Shown: positions 1 to 11,972, counted from the stretch's first letter. The stretch is DNA of 64,000 nucleotides from Azorinus chamasolen (GCA_963576725.1 OY755241.1:26662853-26726852); one strand, 5' to 3'. Translations and numbers: made by a program. Notes: generated from the letters alone by a model not told the origin.

Positions 1-95
1 CGGGTATCTGTTATATGGAGAAAAAAAGTCCTGAATTACAAGATGCACTAAAATGAATTGCCATGGCAAAAGCATAGTGCATGTATTTTCCATGT

Positions 96-161
96 CAAAC
101 AATGCAGACCCAGATGAGGAAGCTCCTATAGGAGCTCTCCCATCTAGGTCTGCACTGTTTG
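96..161. repeat. Near-perfect palindrome, 31-bp arms
   Basis: Two arms of about 31 bp (96-126 and 131-161) are inverted copies with a few mismatches around a 4-base TATA centre. It would fold as a long hairpin. It lies downstream of the Harbinger transposase stop and may be a small foldback MITE or part of the transposon end. No target duplication was recognised. Confidence 0.7.
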
Positions 162-325
162 CAAAAGCAACTATAGTCATGACTGGGAGTCTAAGGGTTA
201 ATTAAAAACACAATCTTCATGTTAGTAAACTGAAAAGTCATAACAAAGTTCATCGTTCATCTTGCATCACATACTTCTAAAAACAACAAACATTTGCTAT
301 TAAATATCTTAGTACTACATGTATC

Positions 326-1912
326 TTAAATTAGATGTCCAGCAATGCGATCTCTCTTTAAAACTCCTTCAGTATTTTGGTCTAAACGGTTGACATTAAC
401 ATCAATAATGTTATTATCATCCTCAACAATGTCATCAGCAAATACATCATTCTCAATCAAACATAGATTATGCAGAATACAGCATGCCATTATTATTTCT
501 ACAGCAGTTGACACGGATGCTGTTTCGATCAGACGCAATCTTCTAAATCTAGACTTCAGAAGGGCAAATGCTCTTTCAATGACTACTCTGTTGGAAGAAT
601 GATAATAATTATATCGCTTCTGCTGTGGAGACAAATGCCCATTGTCCCGGTATGGAGTGAGTAGCCATTTTCGCAGTGGATATGCTGCATCACCCAGTAT
701 GATAAATGTAATTACATTTCAGAGGTCCATCTTCCCAAAGGTCACTGTTCTTCAAAACACGAGAATCATGCACACTACCAGGGTAGCCAACAAACACATG
801 ACTGAACTGCATGTTATGTTTACATACACACTGGAGCTGTATTGAGTGAAATGTTTTCCTGTTCACATATCTTTGTGGGTTTTCCCTTGGAGCTTTAATG
901 GCTATATGTGTGCCATCTATGGAACCAACTATTCCTGGAAAACCATTTCTTCTTTCAAACTCCTGCTCCTCTTGCTGCAGTTCCTCAACACTTGGCCAAG
1001 TTATCAGCCTGTTTCTTAATTTTAGTAAAGCTGATATTACTTTGTCTCTGCAACATATAACAGTTGATACTGAAACTCCAAAACGATCTGCTATCCTTCG
1101 AATACTATCAGTCCCACCAACGTACCACAGAGTAAGAAGAAGTTGTTTTTCAATTGAAATAGGGTCTCTTCTTCCTGGACCTGAAGGCTGCAATTCAGGA
1201 AAAAGTTTTATATAATTCAAGAGTGAACGAAATGTTGCAGGTGTCATTCTGAATATTTTCCGGAAATCTTCATCTGTATAATGGGGAACAACATCTTCTA
1301 CATACCTTCTGATACGTGACTTTTCTTCCCCTTCCCTGCAAAAGAAAATCCAGTACTTAGGTAGATAAAAACAGAACAGCGGTTGTAAGGCAATATTGGC
1401 GATAAAATGATTACAGTATTGGTTGTTGTTGGTGTGTGTTTTGTTTCGCTTTTCAGTTCATTGCTTCAGCACAATACTATGGTTAGATACGATAACGTAG
1501 CTCTATTCCTAAATGACGTTAGTCATTATCAGTCTTACAGCTACGATATCGCATCTATATTATGGTAAGTGCGTATCTCATGAATTCGTGGTTTCTCATG
1601 GATTCGTGGCTCACTTTATCTATCTATCTATCTTCCGTTTAATGTGAAACCCCTCACGGGGACGTACACATGTCAAAAGCCATTTAATTACATGATGAAA
1701 AACATTCCAATAGAATTTATCAAACGAAAACTGGTTACAATATCGATTTAAAAGGCAACAAGTTCTTTAGTGATAATAAAAAGATAATCATGTTTTTCTT
1801 ACAATGATTTTAAAATCATCACCGCCAGCATGGCCGTGCTATCTCTTGTGGGGGTGTCAATATCGTCCACCACTTCGTCTAACAATAACCCAGCTGCTGC
1901 GACTTCCACCAT
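326..1912 (-). pseudogene. PIF/Harbinger (HARBI1-like) DDE transposase, spliced, frameshifted
   Basis: The cut-and-paste nuclease of a PIF/Harbinger DNA transposon. Exon 1 runs from an ATG at 1912 to 1803 and ends at a GTAAG donor. Exon 2 starts at 1335 after a TTTGCAG acceptor. The phases match (two bases plus one) and the reading frame continues. The three acidic residues lie in GSIDGTHI, GSVHDSRVL and VVIERAFALLKSRFRRL, the usual HARBI1 pattern. The frame shifts by one base near 700-720, so the region with the second and third catalytic residues is split between 1335-690 and the part ending at 326. The copy is probably inactive. The partner Myb/SANT protein these transposons normally need is not seen here, and terminal inverted repeats were not found. 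Confidence 0.85.
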
Positions 1913-3424
1913 TTTGAATTTCCCACTTCCTGTGCCTGCTTGTTCGGAAGACGCGAAGAACAGAACAGACAGAACACTGTTCCAGAACAGCGTTACGAAC
2001 CCACCCCAGTACTTTGATTTTATGGGAATTTCCAGGTCTTAAAATCTATTTTAAGAACAGAACTTTCGACAGTCGACAGGCGTCGGTCCCATGCTAAATA
2101 TCTGCGTAAATAATTACTTTCTGTACTATATGGCGTTTTGACTGAACTCTAAGAAGTTTATAGAACATGTCTGTGTAACATGGTGCCTTACATGTGTTGT
2201 GATTATGTTAATTATTGCATTGAATTCAATTTGCGAGGCCGAAGCAGCTAATTATCATAAAACATGGTGTTTGAAATAACTGCAACATCGTAATAATTAC
2301 CCCGGGAAATTCGACACGTTAGTAGACTGTATATCAGAATTTTACATAGTTTCGGAATGTGTAGAGGCATATAAAAAGGTTGTATGCCAGTCAAGGTATT
2401 CACTAATGAAAATACAGTTTACTACTAGGTCATATGCAAATTACAATGTAACAGTTTCTCATTGGTGGAAAACTAGAACAAAAGTGAAAATAGACAGCTA
2501 GCCGCTGAAAAAGATATATAATCAGCCTGCACAGTAGAGCATCTTATCTGTACTTATTTTGCTTGAGCAAAAAGCATGATTTCTCGTTATGCATCTTGAA
2601 AAATGTAGACACTGAGCCCTTTAATGTATATTTGCTGTTTGTCGTTGTGGTGCTGTTTGGGCGATTGTGTGTTTTGTCTGCGGTGTTTCCTGCATGACTC
2701 ATACATGTACTTTTAATGCAGATGAAACATAAATTTAATTTAGTTAAATTTTGTGTTTACAAGTGCCACGATTTCCAGAATGGTTTAACTTGAAATACAA
2801 TGGTGACCGTGCAATATATAGCTACGAGCTGCTGGTGGATTACAAGAACGGTGATCTTAGAATTCTTTTATAGACAACAGTGAGTCACTTTTTAGGACTA
2901 TAAATGCAATATTTTACACACTACTTTACTTCTGAAAATAAAATGAAGAACATGAGGGTGTTTTGTTTTATTTTAAGGACTTTGAACTTAAGATGTTGTG
3001 TGGTGTAAAATCATGGGTATTTTGGCAGACACAATATTGAAATAACCAAATTCCAAAAAATCATCAAAAATCAGGTTCTTCACCAAATGAGTTAAAAGAA
3101 ACATATTTCAGCTATGTACAGACATACCTTTCAGAAGATATATAGTTATGCAGTGTACCTTTATAAAAAATTTGGCTGATCTGGCTACTTTGTCTCAAAA
3201 CTCACCAAACCTTAATTTTTCGGCTACAAATGTTACAAAACGTCAATTTAGGGACATTTTAACTTATTTTAGACATATTTCATTAGCCTAACGCCTATGT
3301 ACATAACTTACTACATACTGACTCGATATCTCTCCGCTATCTTTAGCTCTTGCCAATTCTTTGAAACAGAGAACACATTTTGGTTTATATATTGTTTATT
3401 GCTGATATACTTTACGTATTCCTT
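1913..3424. other. No gene recognised
   Basis: AT-rich DNA without a convincing coding region. A 70-codon plus-strand ORF at 1830-2042 overlaps exon 1 of the transposase on the other strand and looks like its shadow. The stretch probably includes the 5' side of the Harbinger element. A short piece at 2640-2717 matches the tails of the Penelope-type repeats elsewhere in the window. Confidence 0.5.
2640..2717 (+). repeat. Degenerate tail of Penelope-type repeat
   Basis: About 75 bp resemble the last part of the 209-bp repeats at 37,600 and 62,109, including the shared words GTGTTTCCTGCATGACTCA and TGTACTTTT at the end. It is more diverged than those two, so probably an older 5'-truncated insertion. 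Confidence 0.55.
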
Positions 3425-3529
3425 GGTCGTATTCGTTACCGAAACGGATTGGGTTTTAATTTAAAAGAATTGGGACCTATGTATACACCGACATTTTATT
3501 AATAATATATTTTAAAACCGAATACGACC
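3425..3529. mobile_element. Candidate small MITE
   Basis: An 11-bp perfect terminal inverted repeat, GGTCGTATTCG at the left and its complement at the right, bounds 105 bp of AT-rich DNA. CTT flanks both sides and could be a 3-bp target duplication. It is short and seen once here, so it could be chance. Confidence 0.35.
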
Positions 3530-3947
3530 CTTGATTGCCAATATTGAACCTCAGGAAACCCTAAGTATTCAACCAAACAAGTTTCTACTTACCGATGTTT
3601 GACTGCAAGGCCTGGGTCCGTATTCACTAACATTTACTTTGAACTCAGTCTCAGGCTCAGACTCTGTCGAGATTACTTTCGAAACCGCATTCTCGAGTTT
3701 TCAGTAACCCATAATGCATCGCGGCTGGGTGAGTTCCGGTTTAGTTCATCAAAATGAAATACAAATGTACGCGACGATTGCTGATTGAAATTGGATAAAG
3801 ATTATTGTACAACTATTTATGTAATTATAAATACAAACTCACCTTATTGTACCCATGTAAGAAAATGCGTACATTGAAACAAATTTCAGTCAAATATGTT
3901 TCGGGTTTCCCCATCGATAAATGACAAATGTACGGCAGTTATGTATT
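3530..3947. other. No gene recognised
   Basis: Intergenic DNA left of the gypsy element. It includes one motif resembling a minus-strand splice donor (GGTAAGT near 3590). No coding region can be supported. Confidence 0.4.
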
Positions 3948-4163
3948 ATAGTAAAATTACAACTCACCAGAGTCCAAAGTCGCTCCCAGCGGCCTGGCAC
4001 ATGGTCATAATAGTTAACTAACGGAGCTCAATAATTGTGCGTCTTGCGTCTTTCAGTTCTATGAATAGTCTCGCGGGCGGAAGTGGAACTGTGGTCACGT
4101 GACCCTCGGTCTCGTCGGTCTCCCTATTCTCCGGGACCTCTAAAAGATCTCGGTTTCACTACA
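3948..4163 (-). repeat. Gypsy 3' LTR
   Basis: A 216-bp LTR that begins TGTAGTGAAACC in element sense and ends in TTTTACTAT. It is preceded by a polypurine tract and followed by the GTATT target duplication. It differs from the other LTR at one base (C here, A there). Confidence 0.95.
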
Positions 4164-4175
4164 TTCCTCCCCGTT
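4164..4175 (-). other. Gypsy polypurine tract
   Basis: In element sense AACGGGGAGGAA lies directly before the LTR start TGTAGTG. This is where plus-strand DNA synthesis is expected to prime. Confidence 0.8.
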
Positions 4176-4222
4176 TTATAGGAGTGTTGCTCACATCCAA
4201 AATGAAAGCTATTCTTCTGCAT

Positions 4223-4382
4223 GGATTTCAGGTCAATCTAGAAATCCAACATAATTCTCAGCTAAAACTAGAGAATATTAAATATCTTAATAATAGTTCT
4301 CAGATTCCACTAGAGAAACTATAGTCTACCCCTTTCAGCTCTTAGCTATTACAGTATTTGTTCTCAGCTGTCTCTAGAGAAC
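4223..4382 (-). promoter_or_regulatory. Hairpin array in gypsy 3' leader-out region (4 hairpins)
   Basis: Four stem-loops lie between ORF3 and the 3' LTR: 4223-4247, 4254-4276, 4293-4322 and 4360-4382. Stems are 6-9 bp and differ in sequence (GGATTTC, ATTCTC, AGTTCTC with a bulge, GTTCTC). Each loop is 11 nt, starts AG and ends CTA on the plus strand. Loop positions 1-2 can pair with 9-10 as AG/CT, leaving a bulged A. A role in RNA processing, packaging or protein binding is inference. Confidence 0.75.
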
Positions 4383-4395
4383 CTACAGGTCATAT

Positions 4396-7300
4396 TTATA
4401 CGGTATGACATCCGTATAATTTACGGCCGTTCTGCTCGGTGGCCTTCAGTACGGGCTCTATCGACATCATCCTGATGTATGCCACCTTTGCAGCCACGTC
4501 ACCGATGAACGCAGGGGTGTTGACCACCTGGTCGGAATGGACAGGTAAATATGGAGAGTCCGTTTCGATAAGGAGTCTATCTAGTGGGACTCTATTTAGT
4601 GCATTCCTCTGGTCGACGTTGAAATGACATGTCAGACCAGTAAAGCCGAAGTAGCAGTTGCTAAATGCACTACTCCATGCTCTATAGGTGGCTACATTTC
4701 CATTAAAACAATGCAGATGTATCCGCTGGTAAGGTGAGCAGTGCTTCTTTACCAGTTCTAAGCACCTGGCATAAGCTCGGGTTCCAAGCGGATCCTTGTT
4801 TCTATGGCCTCGTACGTGTAAGACTAGTACTCTTCCGAGACCACAGATAGGCAGAACCTTTTCCAAAAGTTTCTCCTGCGCTGGCCAATTTCTTTCAGGG
4901 ACGGTTTGATCCAGTCCCACTTCTCCCAGCGCTGCTACTCTTGGGTTCGCCAATAGACCTTGCATCTGTTTCCATTGCGGCTCACTGAATTGCCCTGCTT
5001 TCTTAGGATGTACCCCAACGGCTACTCTCCAGTTCGGGTTTTCAGGCAATTTAACCTCGCTAAACTCTTCAGGGTCGCAATAGTTGACAACTCCACCTGT
5101 AACTCCTACTTTATGAGTTGGCAACCGTCCAGCTGGCAAATTGAGAGCATCTACTGGTGTCTCGACGGGATCCCCGGTCTGTTGCCAGTTCAGCCTGTTG
5201 AGGTGGAAATGACTGTCAAAGGCTGTTGAGTAGGATGAATCCACTTCTATTTGGTGGTTTGGTCTAGGTGGAGGTTGAGCAGTTAATGCTGGTTCTCGGG
5301 CAACGTCGGCATAGGACTTCTTTTTGCTCCTGGTTACTGTAGTCCAGTTATCATCTAGGACTACCCCCGAAGCCAATGGGGTTTCCTCCAAGGAGCTAAT
5401 AACCACTGGGTCAGGTCGAGTTTCACTATCCTGGCCCACAGTTGGTTCCACCGTTGGAATAGGAGGAACCTCATCTATCGCCATCGCCGACTCCTCTATG
5501 GATGGAGTTGCTACATACACGGGCACTTCTGATGTGGCCGGGCAAGACACTGGGGGGTCTACTGCCCTCACTGTAGAGGTGAAAACCATCTCAGGAATAC
5601 CAGACTCCATCTCATACTCTTCCTCCTCAAATATTGATTCCAAGGGCAACAGTCGTCTCGGTTGTCCAGAGCTAAATTGTCCTTCTGGTTCCAGAGACTC
5701 ATACTGTGCTGATTGGTACGGTAGAGCAAACGCGTCTTCCTCAAACACTGGTTCCAAGGGCAGTGATCGTCTTGGTTGTCCAGAACTGAATCTTCCCAAA
5801 GACTCATACTGCGCTGGTTGAACAATAGATCCTTCTTCAGGTTCAATGTGGGCATCACAATGTGCTTGGAAAGCAGTCTGTTGCTCAGGTGAAAGGAGAT
5901 TATAGAGGAAAGAAATACATCTCCAATGAATGAGACACGCAGGCGAGTTAACCGGTTGCAGAGTGAATTCCAGGTTAAAATCGTTTCTGCCTGTCAGATA
6001 TGTATGCATTCTCCTCATCGCCTCCTCTATTTCAGGCGAGATGTTGTGTCCCTCATACAAATCCCATCTTGTGTTTACAAAATTAACCAAATTTTGTAAA
6101 GTGGCTCCTTCTCCCAATAAGGCACTAGCAAGGAAGTTTAACCCGGCTACACGTCCAGGGTCTCGCCTCTCTTCTTCTGGATCATCCGCAACCGACCAGA
6201 TAGTAAATGCTGCCGGAAGATGATGATAGACGTGCCACTTCATCTTAGCCGAAGAATGGTCACATTCATTTATTGGACACACTCGTCTGGACTTCTTGGG
6301 TGGTCGTGGAGTTGAGCTCATACCAGTTTCTGCTGTCCGTTTTCTGGTAATATCAGAACTGGTGCACTCCACCTTACGCTCCTCTTTTCTCAGGACAACG
6401 GTTAGATCCTCAATCCTAGACAATCTGGGTCTTTGCGAGGACGGCTGAGACCAGTCTCTCATACTCAGACTTCTAGTTGGCCGAGACTCGTTTATGTGTG
6501 GAGACGGATATGTCCAGTCCCCTCTGCGAGAGTCCCTAGATGTCGAGGTGTCTTCCACGGAGGACGGTTGTTTCCAGTCGCTCCTATAAAAGGTCCTCGA
6601 AGTGACAGTTGAGGTATCCTGTCTGTGCCGGTCCGAACTATGCCTGTGACGCTTGGCAGAACTCCTAGCTCGCCTTGAACGTCTGTCAGGACTTGGACGT
6701 CTATCAGGACTAGTACGTCTGGTTCGCCTGTCAGGGCTAACTGTAGTCCTTTGCCTTCGGCGTCTGTTAGGACTACCCGTAGTTCGCCTTGATCTGCTGG
6801 CAGAACTAGAGTCAGTAGCTCGCCTTGAACTTCCGGCAGAACTAAAGTCCGTAGCTCGCCTTGAACTTCCGGCAGAACTAGAATCATTGGACCTTCCTGG
6901 CACATAACCTAGGCTCAATAGTCCTCTAGCCGCTCTTCTTGGTGATCTTCCCAAGACTTGACGTCGATCTCCAGAGTCATTGCTGCCAGTTACAGTAACA
7001 GTTGGACGAGTCACTGTAACAGATGCTCCAGCACCTTCTCCCCCCTCCTCAAAATGGTGTACCGGGACATTCTGTCGTATGTCACCGCTTCCTAAGGGGT
7101 TGTATTCCGGAGCTTGTCGACTGGTAGGAACTCGAATATTCCTGCTTGGGTCCGGATGGGGTAAATTCCTCACAATCCAGGTTTCCGAAAACAGAAGAGT
7201 GGCTTCCCGTTGAAGAAGGTGTATCCACCGACGATTATCTAACTCCACGGCAACCTGGTACTGTTTCTGTATCAGTTCCATGATACTGTCGTGGCTTAAG

Positions 7301-7470
7301 TCAGTGGCAAAACCCAATTCTTGCACAAGGAAACGGGGTTCCAATAAGGTTCTGGTCATGGTATTCAGGTTGATCTTCTCTTCTATTGTAACCCTGAATA
7401 CATTACCAGCAACATTCTCTCCCATCCAGCTTCTCCTAGGGCTGTCATTGTCAGAACTATCCATTTTCAA
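4396..7470 (-). CDS. Gypsy ORF3: RS-rich protein with C-terminal TatD-type nuclease domain
   Basis: A 1024-residue ORF in the position where env lies in some gypsy elements, but without signal peptide or fusion features. Residues about 180-300 are rich in Arg/Ser and SPDRR repeats. Near residue 400, CPINECDHSSAKMKWHVYHH looks like a single C2H2 zinc finger. Around 560-630 a segment with SSGQPRR and LPLE occurs twice. From about residue 750 the protein matches the TatD/TATDN2 metal-dependent nuclease family: DSHFHL near 752, GEVGLD near 847, a histidine in LVLHVRGH, LHCFNG near 917 and ETDSPYLP near 969. All expected metal ligands are present, so the domain may be active. TatD enzymes cut DNA, and some act on RNA-DNA structures. 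What it does for the element is unknown. Confidence 0.85.
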   Translation of the reverse strand: MKMDSSDNDSPRRSWMGENVAGNVFRVTIEEKINLNTMTRTLLEPRFLVQELGFATDLSHDSIMELIQKQYQVAVELDNRRWIHLLQREATLLFSETWIVRNLPHPDPSRNIRVPTSRQAPEYNPLGSGDIRQNVPVHHFEEGGEGAGASVTVTRPTVTVTGSNDSGDRRQVLGRSPRRAARGLLSLGYVPGRSNDSSSAGSSRRATDFSSAGSSRRATDSSSASRSRRTTGSPNRRRRQRTTVSPDRRTRRTSPDRRPSPDRRSRRARSSAKRHRHSSDRHRQDTSTVTSRTFYRSDWKQPSSVEDTSTSRDSRRGDWTYPSPHINESRPTRSLSMRDWSQPSSQRPRLSRIEDLTVVLRKEERKVECTSSDITRKRTAETGMSSTPRPPKKSRRVCPINECDHSSAKMKWHVYHHLPAAFTIWSVADDPEEERRDPGRVAGLNFLASALLGEGATLQNLVNFVNTRWDLYEGHNISPEIEEAMRRMHTYLTGRNDFNLEFTLQPVNSPACLIHWRCISFLYNLLSPEQQTAFQAHCDAHIEPEEGSIVQPAQYESLGRFSSGQPRRSLPLEPVFEEDAFALPYQSAQYESLEPEGQFSSGQPRRLLPLESIFEEEEYEMESGIPEMVFTSTVRAVDPPVSCPATSEVPVYVATPSIEESAMAIDEVPPIPTVEPTVGQDSETRPDPVVISSLEETPLASGVVLDDNWTTVTRSKKKSYADVAREPALTAQPPPRPNHQIEVDSSYSTAFDSHFHLNRLNWQQTGDPVETPVDALNLPAGRLPTHKVGVTGGVVNYCDPEEFSEVKLPENPNWRVAVGVHPKKAGQFSEPQWKQMQGLLANPRVAALGEVGLDQTVPERNWPAQEKLLEKVLPICGLGRVLVLHVRGHRNKDPLGTRAYARCLELVKKHCSPYQRIHLHCFNGNVATYRAWSSAFSNCYFGFTGLTCHFNVDQRNALNRVPLDRLLIETDSPYLPVHSDQVVNTPAFIGDVAAKVAYIRMMSIEPVLKATEQNGRKLYGCHTV

Positions 7471-7728
7471 TTTTCGGCTTTTACCAGAAAATCGCGCTTA
7501 TTAGTTCGACACTATTCGGAAGAAAGCTCTTCGGCTATCCCAGAAGAACTTCAATAACATATAACATTACCTATCAGAGTCTCTCGGATTTCACCAGAGA
7601 AACACTTGTATATATTCAAATATTATTAATAACCAATTTTCCGGTTTGGACCAGGAAAATAACAATATAGTGAATATACTTATCTTAACTATAAAAAGAC
7701 TGTATTTTCCGGCTTCACCCAGGAAAAT
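7470..7728 (-). promoter_or_regulatory. Hairpin array between pol and ORF3 (5 hairpins)
   Basis: Five stem-loops: 7470-7492, 7525-7550, 7579-7603, 7636-7660 and 7704-7728. Stems differ (ATTTTC, AGCTCTTC, GTCTCTC, ATTTTCC twice) but pair, two with one mismatch. Loops are 10-11 nt, start GG and end CCA on the plus strand, which in element RNA reads UGG...CC. Loop bases GG can pair with CC, leaving a single bulged base. The spacer is otherwise non-coding. It may hold a promoter or splice signal for ORF3, but that is not visible. Confidence 0.78.
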
Positions 7729-7781
7729 GTATCAACACCTACAAAGGAAAAAATAATGATAATGAATTAGTAATAATGACA

Positions 7782-10700
7782 TTACTTTGAGGCTACCCTG
7801 CACAATGGACAATAATACTTAGAAATGGATTCCGCCTTGTCTTCTGTAACGCGCACACATACACCGTGGTACCATTCCTGACATTTGTCGCATTGTATCA
7901 TAAACTCGCCAGAGTCGGGTTTACGACATAAACAATAGAGTTCATTTTGACAATTAACCATTGTTCCAGACTCTCTTAGTTTAACAATCCAACTGGGTAG
8001 ATCCCTCGTCTTATCAAGTTTTAATTTATCATGATTCAAAGTAACTATTCTGTTCTTTAACTGAACCCTGTACAGATATGGGGACAACTTCTTGACAATT
8101 ACACCCGGCCCCTTCCAGGCTGGAAGTAGCTTTTTACATTTTCCCTTCACCGAGGCAGAATTCAAGAAACAAACAACATCACCTTCTTCATAGGTTTTCA
8201 GTAGCACCCTGACATCATGATCTTTCTTCATCCGTTTGAGATTTGTCTTTAGTTGATTTCTGGCTATATTATGAGCGGTTTTAATAGATTCTTCCAGCTC
8301 AGTAACATAGTCTGCCAGCTGTCCAGTTTCCTTATGCTTTATAGGAAACATCAAGTCAGCGGGTTGATTAACTTCTCTTCCCAGCATCAACCTATTTGGG
8401 GTATAACCTGTTTGTCTGTTTACTGCAGATCTCAAAGCTCCAGCAATCTGCGGCAAATTCTTATCCCACTGATGCTGATTGGACCCTATATAACATCGCA
8501 CGGCATCCATGAGGGTTCTGTTATATCGTTCAACTTGCCCATTCGCCGAAGGACGATATGCAGTAGTTCTTGCCTTGTGGATTTTCAAAAGATCACAAAT
8601 TTTTACAAACAGTTTACTCTCGAAATTGCTTCCTTGATCGGTGAAGATCTGAAATGGGCACCCAAATCTAGAGAAGAACTCACCGACTGCTGCTTGTGCA
8701 GTTCTCTCAGCTGTTTGACTGGGTAATGGGATACATTCAACCCACTTCGTAAATTGATCGACCATCATTAAAATGTAGAGGTTACCAGATTCAGTTTTAG
8801 GTAGAGGTCCTAGAAAATCTAAATGTACTCTCTCCATTGGTACACCTGCGTGATAAACTGTCATGGGACACCTAGAATGTTTTAATGCCTTCTTATTGTG
8901 ATTGCACTGTTCACATGAATTGACATAATCTACCACATCCTTGGACATTTTGTACCAAAAATATTTCTCATTAACCCTAGCCTTGGTTCTAGCAATCCCT
9001 TGATGACCAGCGGTGGGGATATCATGAACAGATTGCAATAGCTGTATTTTCAAGGCTTGTGGAATCACAAGTAGATCCGGACCATCCTCATTTTTCTTCC
9101 AGAGTAAATTATCTTTCATGTGAAAAACATCTCGGTTTATCCAGAGATATTTCTGAGCAGGACTTGCTAACATTAATTCTTCTTCTGAAACTTCTTTACC
9201 ATCCTTTAACCAGGAAATCAAGGCTAACAACTCTTGATCTTTCCGGAGTTCGGCTTCTATATCGAATGGAATTAGAAAAGTGTCATTTTTGCTCACATTA
9301 TACACTGCTGGTGTCACCGTTTTCTCTTCTATGAATATGGGTCCACCTGGTGAGCACACAATGTCCAGATGGGCAGCTCCCTGCTCAGGTTCACATCCGC
9401 AATAACCATATAAATCCCAGGGCCAAATGTTGCAGAAGTCGGCTTTCCCAGACTCCTGTGACATTGCACAAAGCCCAACTTGCTTCGATAACGGCACTAC
9501 GTCATCGACTTGCTCAACAAAACTGGACCAATTTTTGTGAGCTTTCTTGCAATAACTGCAACCACCACATGGCAAAGTCTCTAAGTCAAAATCTGCAGTC
9601 CCGAGTTTATAATTCTTGCACACAGGAACAGGATCACTGTCAGTTCGTCTAGAGAGTGCATCCGCATTTCCATGAACTACAGTAAGGTTGTATTGGCTTA
9701 GCTCTTCAAGCCAACGAGCTATTTGACCTTGAGGTTCCTTGAATCTAAGAAGCCATGTTAAGCTGCTGTGGTCTGTTCTCACAACAAAGTGTCTTCCTAA
9801 AAGGTAATGCCTATACTGCCTGATGAATTTTATTACTGCCAACAGTTCTTTTCTAGTTACGCAGTACTTCAGTTGTTCCCTTGATAAGGCTACACTTCCA
9901 TAAGAAATAACCTTTTCTTCACCATGTTGTATTTGGATCAACTCCGCTCCTATGGTTTTCTCAGAAGCGTCGGTATCCAAAATAAATGGATCTGTTGCAT
10001 TCGGTAGGGCCAACACTGGCGGAGATACCAATGCAGCTTTGATTTTATCAAAAGCTTCCTGCTCTTCTTCTCCCCATCTAAATTGGTTTTTTCCAGTCAG
10101 TTTGTAAAGTGCTGTTGCAAGGAATGCATAGTTTTTAATGAAGGCACGATGATAATTGGCCAGACCCAGAAATTGCTCTACCTCTCTTTTCGTAGTTGGT
10201 GTTTTCCACTGTTGCACAGCTTCCATGTGCTCATTGCTAATTTCGACTCCCTCTTCACTAACCCAACGTCCAAGGAATTCCACTCGTAGTTGAAACAGAA
10301 TGCACTTCTTGGGCTTAAGCTTGAGTTGGTATTCTCGGAAACGCTCAAACACTCCTCGGAGATTAACCAGATGGTCTTTGAAAGTTGATCCCAAAACCAA
10401 AATATCGTCAAGAAAAGCGAGTACTACACTCCAGTTAAGGCCACGAAGAACCAAATTCATAACTCTCGAAAATGTACTTGGTGCGTTGCATAATCCAAAT
10501 GGCATGCGTATGAATTCAAATAAGCCATATTTTGTCATAAACGCACTCTTCTTTATGTCTTCAGGAGCAATTTTGATTTGCCAATAAGCTGAGTTAGCGT
10601 CCAATTTGGAGAACCATTGGTTACCAACTAAGGTGTCCATACAATCTTCTACCATTGGCAGCGGAAAAACGTATTTTGTAGTGACAGTATTAAGTGCCCG

Positions 10701-11972
10701 GTAGTCTACACACCATCGCACGCTTCCATCCCTCTTTCTGATAAGAACAGGTGCCGAGGCCCAGTCTGAATTAGACGGTTGTATAACTTTTGCCTTCAGC
10801 ATTTTTTGAAAGACTGATTCTTCCTCTTTGGCAAAGCATAGTGGTGTTCTTCTAAATCTTTGTTTAATAGGAGTTGCTGACCCGGTTTCAATTTTATGTT
10901 CCATTGCTGTAAACTTCCCAAGGTCAAAATCATCTTGTGCAAACACATCTTGGTATTCAATTAGTAGTTCAGTCAACTCCGCAGTTTCATATGTAGATAA
11001 ATTAATGACGGAACGTTCCAATAAATCTTTCAAATGCTTCGGAACTTCTTGATTTGAAGATGCCTCACAGTCTTGGGGAATCGGTTCATTGTCATCAGTC
11101 CCAGATTCCAAACCTGTAACTGAGATAGCAGCTTCAACTTCTTCAGCATTACCAATGAATTTGCCTTTCTTTAAGTTTACATATTTCTCTGTCGGATTGA
11201 CCAGACAGACTACAGGTTTCAAAGCAGATGAATGTAGTGTCTTTGGAATCAATACTCTAAGGTCATCAACAGGTTCCAATACGAAATCATCCAGATTGTT
11301 GTCCAATCGGCATGGGACAAGCTTTACAGTATTCGGAGGAACAACAACATGATTCCTTAAAGTCACACGGGCCACTCTCAATGGAAACGGTTCTTTTCCA
11401 GTTTCCAGCTGTATATTCTCATTACCAAATGACAATTTGCTTTCTTTGATGTTGATAGTGACTTCCCATTTACGCATCAGGTCAATTCCTAACAACATAT
11501 CGTCTTCAATGGGAGCAACATAAACCATTTCTTGAAATTGCTTGTTGCCAATGGAAATAGATACAGGCCCTGCTATATAGCTTTCCATCTTCATGTCTCT
11601 TCCAGCGGTATTAAGGATAACTCTTCTAATCTTCGTTGGTTTCTTCTCCATTTGACTAACCACGCGATCAGAAACTATGGTAACCTCAGCCGCGGTGTCT
11701 ATAACTGCATGAAGATCAACATTCTCTACGCTGACCGGCATTTTAAACATGGAATTGGAACGCATCATACAAACTGTTATGGTCTCGGCTTCTTCCAAAG
11801 AACCATTTTCAGTTGAATGTTGTGATCCATCATCATTTCTTCCAACCAGTTCTTCATCCTCATCTTCAGCCAGATTTGCTGCCAGTACTGGCTCTTCATG
11901 AGTATGCATAAGCGTCTCACAACGATTGTCCCCCTTTTGTGAAGGAACACAAACTGTTGCAAAACCCGGCAT
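7782..11972 (-). CDS. pol: Gypsy Pol: protease, RT, RNase H, integrase, PHD finger
   Basis: A 1396-residue polyprotein. The aspartic protease has DTA at 92-94, where DTG or DSG is more usual. The RT has the FLDD catalytic motif near 519. RNase H has LDTDAS, then RTDHSSL. The integrase has the HHCC zinc domain near 985-1030 and a DDE triad in HLDFLGPL (about 1050), FTDQGSNF (about 1110) and NGQVERYN (about 1146). The last 50 residues form a PHD finger in C4HC3 order: [18 protein letters not shown] and YYCPLC. PHD fingers often read histone H3 tails, so it may steer integration, as chromodomains do in chromoviruses (inference). Pol is in a different frame from the nucleocapsid, so a ribosomal frameshift near 11,990 is likely. 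The frame is fully open. Confidence 0.95.
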   Translation of the reverse strand: MPGFATVCVPSQKGDNRCETLMHTHEEPVLAANLAEDEDEELVGRNDDGSQHSTENGSLEEAETITVCMMRSNSMFKMPVSVENVDLHAVIDTAAEVTIVSDRVVSQMEKKPTKIRRVILNTAGRDMKMESYIAGPVSISIGNKQFQEMVYVAPIEDDMLLGIDLMRKWEVTINIKESKLSFGNENIQLETGKEPFPLRVARVTLRNHVVVPPNTVKLVPCRLDNNLDDFVLEPVDDLRVLIPKTLHSSALKPVVCLVNPTEKYVNLKKGKFIGNAEEVEAAISVTGLESGTDDNEPIPQDCEASSNQEVPKHLKDLLERSVINLSTYETAELTELLIEYQDVFAQDDFDLGKFTAMEHKIETGSATPIKQRFRRTPLCFAKEEESVFQKMLKAKVIQPSNSDWASAPVLIRKRDGSVRWCVDYRALNTVTTKYVFPLPMVEDCMDTLVGNQWFSKLDANSAYWQIKIAPEDIKKSAFMTKYGLFEFIRMPFGLCNAPSTFSRVMNLVLRGLNWSVVLAFLDDILVLGSTFKDHLVNLRGVFERFREYQLKLKPKKCILFQLRVEFLGRWVSEEGVEISNEHMEAVQQWKTPTTKREVEQFLGLANYHRAFIKNYAFLATALYKLTGKNQFRWGEEEQEAFDKIKAALVSPPVLALPNATDPFILDTDASEKTIGAELIQIQHGEEKVISYGSVALSREQLKYCVTRKELLAVIKFIRQYRHYLLGRHFVVRTDHSSLTWLLRFKEPQGQIARWLEELSQYNLTVVHGNADALSRRTDSDPVPVCKNYKLGTADFDLETLPCGGCSYCKKAHKNWSSFVEQVDDVVPLSKQVGLCAMSQESGKADFCNIWPWDLYGYCGCEPEQGAAHLDIVCSPGGPIFIEEKTVTPAVYNVSKNDTFLIPFDIEAELRKDQELLALISWLKDGKEVSEEELMLASPAQKYLWINRDVFHMKDNLLWKKNEDGPDLLVIPQALKIQLLQSVHDIPTAGHQGIARTKARVNEKYFWYKMSKDVVDYVNSCEQCNHNKKALKHSRCPMTVYHAGVPMERVHLDFLGPLPKTESGNLYILMMVDQFTKWVECIPLPSQTAERTAQAAVGEFFSRFGCPFQIFTDQGSNFESKLFVKICDLLKIHKARTTAYRPSANGQVERYNRTLMDAVRCYIGSNQHQWDKNLPQIAGALRSAVNRQTGYTPNRLMLGREVNQPADLMFPIKHKETGQLADYVTELEESIKTAHNIARNQLKTNLKRMKKDHDVRVLLKTYEEGDVVCFLNSASVKGKCKKLLPAWKGPGVIVKKLSPYLYRVQLKNRIVTLNHDKLKLDKTRDLPSWIVKLRESGTMVNCQNELYCLCRKPDSGEFMIQCDKCQEWYHGVCVRVTEDKAESISKYYCPLCRVASK

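Noticed and set aside
1830..2042. 70-residue plus-strand ORF
   Set aside because: It overlaps the first exon of the transposase on the other strand, has low complexity and no domain.
4396..7470. Envelope gene for the gypsy element
   Set aside because: Position fits env, but there is no signal peptide, fusion peptide or transmembrane segment, and the C-terminus is a TatD nuclease domain.
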